From positions 1-64,000 of the forward strand of contig JAGAOV010000008.1 in assembly GCA_017623515.1 (NCBI GenBank): a stretch of DNA of 64,000 bases. The letters run 5' to 3'. The translations under genes and the position numbers were made by a program. The notes beneath the pieces were generated by a model that was not told the DNA's origin, did no database searches, and was given only the letters and a program-made list of their open reading frames with translations. Of the stretch, positions 61,376-64,000 are shown in pieces. This DNA comes from Ruminococcus sp. GTDB taxonomy: Bacteria; Bacillota; Clostridia; Oscillospirales; Ruminococcaceae. Positions within the stretch are counted from its first letter, which is position 1. Every line of letters begins with the position of its first letter.

Positions 61376-62054
61376 AAAAATAAAAGTTTTTCGGTCCAGC
61401 AGTTTTTCAAAAATGCTGGCGAGGTCCAGGGCGAGGAGCCCTGGTCGCCGTCCGCAGACGGCGAAACACTCCTTACTAAAATTCACGGTAGGCTTTTTCT
61501 AAGCGAAGCACACAAATTTCGCCATATAAAAATACATTCCCATAAAGTCAAGTCAAACTAAGAATGTCTGCTTTCAGTCCGATAAAAAGAAAGCAGGCGA
61601 AATTTGGGACTTAGCATGAGAAAACGGCGTGAAACGCCGGAGAATCATGCGGACGGTACGAGCCTTGTTTCCCAAGGATATTCGTTCAAGGATTCAAGTC
61701 AGTACCAGAAGTTTTATGCAAAGTCCGGATTCAGTGTGCGCAGGTTTAAGCATTTACTCTTAGATTTATAATACTCGTGCAGACCGCAAAAATTGGTCGC
61801 TTCGCTCCCTCTTTTGCTAAGTTTCAAATTTCGCCTGCTTTCTTTTTATCGGACTGAAAGCATACTTCCTTAGATTTACATGGCTTTATCGGAAAGTCTT
61901 TTTTGATGGCGAAATTTGTGCGCTTCTCTTAGGAAAAGCCTGCCGCAATTTCAACTAAAGAGTGTTTCGCTCTCTGCGGAGAGCGACAAGGGCTCTGCCC
62001 TTGACCTGCAAGCATTTTTTGAAAAAACTGCTTGACCGAAAAAACTTTTATTGA
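61376..62054. repeat. Large palindromic element with conserved hairpins, copy 2
   Basis: Ends are ~60-bp imperfect inverted repeats (AATAAAAGTTTTTCGGTC on the left). The arms stay palindromic inward for about 250 bases and hold hairpins at 61426-61444, 61446-61463, 61968-61985 and 61987-62003. The centre holds a hairpin at 61614-61650, the block TGCGGACGGTACGAGCCTT (61648-61666) and a 37-base block identical to copy 1 (61784-61820). No ORF is supported. Confidence 0.82.
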
Positions 62055-62073
62055 TTTATCGATTCATCTTCCG

Positions 62074-64000
62074 TTACTCCGCAACCTCAAAGTCAACATT
62101 ACCGCTGTTCACATCCGTCTTTACACAGCGCACTCTCACCGTTTCACCAAGCTTGTAAGACCTGTCACCATGGACTTCCCTGAACGCTATTCCGTCATCA
62201 TTGTACCACTCGTCAAACTCCGGCAGAGTTCTCACATGAACCATGCCCTCTACAGAATTGGGCAGCTCCGCATAGAATCCGAAATCGCTTATTCCCGATA
62301 CTATTCCCTCAAACTCTTCGCCAAGATGCTGCTGCATATACTCCGCCTTGTAACAGTCCTCACAGTCTCTCTCCAGCATTATCGCTCTTACCTCTGCGTC
62401 ACTGGACGACTTCGCAGCCTCTCCTGCAAAAACCTTATATCTTTTATTAACCTTTTCACTGCTTCCGCATTCGCAGAAATAACTCATTATACGATGTATC
62501 GCAAGGTCAGGGTATCTTCTGATAGGCGATGTGAAATGTGCATAATCAGCAAGGGCAAGTCCGAAATGTCCGATAGGCTGAGTGTCATAGGAAGCCTTAG
62601 CCATTGAACGGAGCACCATTACATTTATTACAGGATATGCAGGCGTACCCTTTGCATTTTTCAGTATCTGCGCCAGATGAACAGGCTTTACATCTGAAAA
62701 ATCAGGCACTTCCACGCCAAGTCTCAGGAGAACCTTTTCAAGATTCTCTATCTTCTCCATAGACGGCTTTTCGTGGGTTCTGTATACGAAAGGAAGTCCC
62801 TTTTCACCGGCAAACTTCGCAGCCGCTTCATTTGCAAGGAGCATCATCTCTTCAATGATACACTCGCTCTTTCCTCTGGTTCTCGGCTGAACGTCCACGC
62901 ATATTCCCTCATCATTGAGAATGATCGCACTTTCAACAGTCTCTATCTCCGGCGCACCTCTCCTCTCACGTTCTCTCACTCTTATATCACAGAGCTTATC
63001 CATAAGAGGAATCATGTCCATTACTTCTGCATACTTTATTTTCAGGAATTCATCTGCTTCTCCTGCAAGTATCTGGTTTACTTCTTTGTAAACGCCCTTT
63101 ACTCTGGAACGGATAACCGTTTTCTTAAAGTCATATTTTACTATTTCTCCGTACTCGTCAAGCTCCATTATTGCAGAGAATGCAAGTCTGTCCTCCTGCG
63201 GATTAAGTGAGCAGATTCCATTTGAAAGCTCCTTTGGCAGCATAGGGATAACCTGATCCGCATAGTATACGCTCGTACCTCTGCTTATTGCATCCATATC
63301 AAGGGCAGACTTCGGGCGTACATAGTGGGAAACATCCGCAATATGCACACACAGCTTATAGCCTTTACCCAGCGGTTCAATTGAAACAGCGTCGTCAATA
63401 TCCTTTGTGTATGCGCTGTCTATGGTGAAAATTGGCTTGTCTCTCAGGTCAAGACGGCGGCTTATTTCCTTTTCGGAAATGGTCTCCTGTGAGACCTCCA
63501 CCGCTTCTGCAAGTGCTTCAAGTGAAAATTCCTCAGTAACTCCGTGAAGAGTTATCATAGCCTTTGCACAGGCGGAAGCCTTTTCCGCAGTGCCGAAGCT
63601 GAACACAACATTTGCCATATGCTCGGCGTGTCTCTTTCCTCTTACAGCTATTTCCGCAAGAACCTTGTCGCCCAGTTTGTACTGTACGCTCTGGCGGCGG
63701 TTTATGCGAATAGGAGTTCTTGCCATAGTATCCGGAAGAAGGCAGAGAATACCGTCCTCGTCCTCCACTATCTTGCCTGTTAAACGGCTGTCCGATTCTT
63801 CTATAATATCTATTACCTCACCCTCCGGCTTACCGCTTCTTGACGGGATAAGGTGATACAGAACCTTATCTCCCGGCATTGCGCCCAGAAGGAACTTACC
63901 AGGTATAAAAACGTCATTTTCCGGATCAAGCTCCGGTCTTACAAATCCGAATGTGCCGCTGAGACGCACTACCTCTGCTGTATAGTATCCGAAAAGCCGT
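62074..64000 (-). CDS. rnr: Ribonuclease R (5' end beyond the window)
   Basis: At least 641 residues of an RNase II/R exonuclease; the reading frame continues without a stop to the window edge, so the N-terminus is missing. Visible parts are cold-shock-like domains (GTFGFVRPE), the catalytic RNB domain with DSAYTKDIDDAVS and FTSPIRRYPDL, and a C-terminal S1 domain (FEGIVSGISDFGFYAELPN). It degrades structured RNA 3' to 5'. The GTG at 63969 is inside the domain and is not the true start. The C-terminal Lys-rich tail common in RNase R is absent; the stop lies 20 bases from the palindromic element. Confidence 0.95.
   Translation of the reverse strand, partial: RLFGYYTAEVVRLSGTFGFVRPELDPENDVFIPGKFLLGAMPGDKVLYHLIPSRSGKPEGEVIDIIEESDSRLTGKIVEDEDGILCLLPDTMARTPIRINRRQSVQYKLGDKVLAEIAVRGKRHAEHMANVVFSFGTAEKASACAKAMITLHGVTEEFSLEALAEAVEVSQETISEKEISRRLDLRDKPIFTIDSAYTKDIDDAVSIEPLGKGYKLCVHIADVSHYVRPKSALDMDAISRGTSVYYADQVIPMLPKELSNGICSLNPQEDRLAFSAIMELDEYGEIVKYDFKKTVIRSRVKGVYKEVNQILAGEADEFLKIKYAEVMDMIPLMDKLCDIRVRERERRGAPEIETVESAIILNDEGICVDVQPRTRGKSECIIEEMMLLANEAAAKFAGEKGLPFVYRTHEKPSMEKIENLEKVLLRLGVEVPDFSDVKPVHLAQILKNAKGTPAYPVINVMVLRSMAKASYDTQPIGHFGLALADYAHFTSPIRRYPDLAIHRIMSYFCECGSSEKVNKRYKVFAGEAAKSSSDAEVRAIMLERDCEDCYKAEYMQQHLGEEFEGIVSGISDFGFYAELPNSVEGMVHVRTLPEFDEWYNDDGIAFREVHGDRSYKLGETVRVRCVKTDVNSGNVDFEVAE

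Overview
The window reads as a chromosomal segment of a cellulosome-producing Ruminococcus-like member of the Clostridia. The evidence is: two secreted plant-glucan hydrolases (GH74 and GH9) that carry nearly identical C-terminal dockerins behind Thr-rich linkers, a third dockerin protein of lysozyme-like type, an intracellular cellobiose phosphorylase, Clostridia-type conserved genes (rimP-nusA-ylxR-ylxQ-infB-rbfA, a T-box before thrS, a SpoVT-type regulator), TTGACA/TATAAT promoters with 17-bp spacers, and strong GGAGG ribosome binding sites. I saw no rRNA, tRNA or CRISPR array. Species assignment is inference.

Layout. 1-1.9 kb: edge of a palindromic repeat, then a metallo-beta-lactamase-fold protein, rlmH and a DUF2752 membrane protein. 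1.9-3.4 kb: a membrane-anchored VanY-type carboxypeptidase. 3.7-7.2 kb: GH74 xyloglucanase with dockerin plus a small unknown gene. 7.3-10.4 kb: a divergent pair, a lysozyme-like/SH3/dockerin protein preceded by a ~300-nt structured leader, and a secreted two-repeat protein. 10.4-11.2 kb: decayed ISL3-type insertion sequence with a nested MITE-like palindrome. 11.2-19.2 kb: cellobiose phosphorylase (GH94), a divergent mutarotase-like gene, rsmI, a tRNA-methyltransferase homologue, a HAD phosphatase and an intracellular GH13-DUF1653 fusion. 19.2-24.3 kb: a ~660-bp palindromic element, an HD protein, a tiny acidic Cys-rich membrane protein, rsmE and a sortase cassette. 24.5-28.3 kb: AI-2E family transporter and GH9-CBM3-dockerin. 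28.3-35.2 kb: small XRE regulator with a divergent 59-codon gene, spoVT, T-box-thrS, DUF378, DUF6472 and glmS. 35.5-39.8 kb: three leucine-rich-repeat surface proteins in one operon. 40-45.2 kb: a Gld-like ABC export operon. 45.3-54.9 kb: the long translation operon (rimP to gltX). 55-57.1 kb: an inserted restriction-modification cassette. 57.3-61.3 kb: radical SAM protein, C39-like peptidase and agmatine catabolism (aguA-aguB). 61.4-62.1 kb: a second copy of the ~660-bp palindromic element. 62.1-64 kb: rnr, running off the window.

How it fits together. GH74 and GH9 would be exported and docked on a cohesin scaffold to cut xyloglucan and cellulose; released cellobiose would be taken up and split by the GH94 enzyme, with the mutarotase-like and GH13 enzymes handling intracellular sugars. 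The rest is mostly ribosome, translation and cell-envelope housekeeping.

The most notable non-genic signals are: (1) the restriction-modification cassette is bracketed by an exact 40-bp direct repeat that is itself the promoter of the rimP operon; (2) two ~660-bp ORF-less palindromic elements keep several hairpins by compensatory base changes; (3) a ~35-nt motif occurs four times, each time immediately after the T-tract of an intrinsic terminator and in the same orientation; (4) the lysozyme-like dockerin gene has a long structured leader of no class I recognise.
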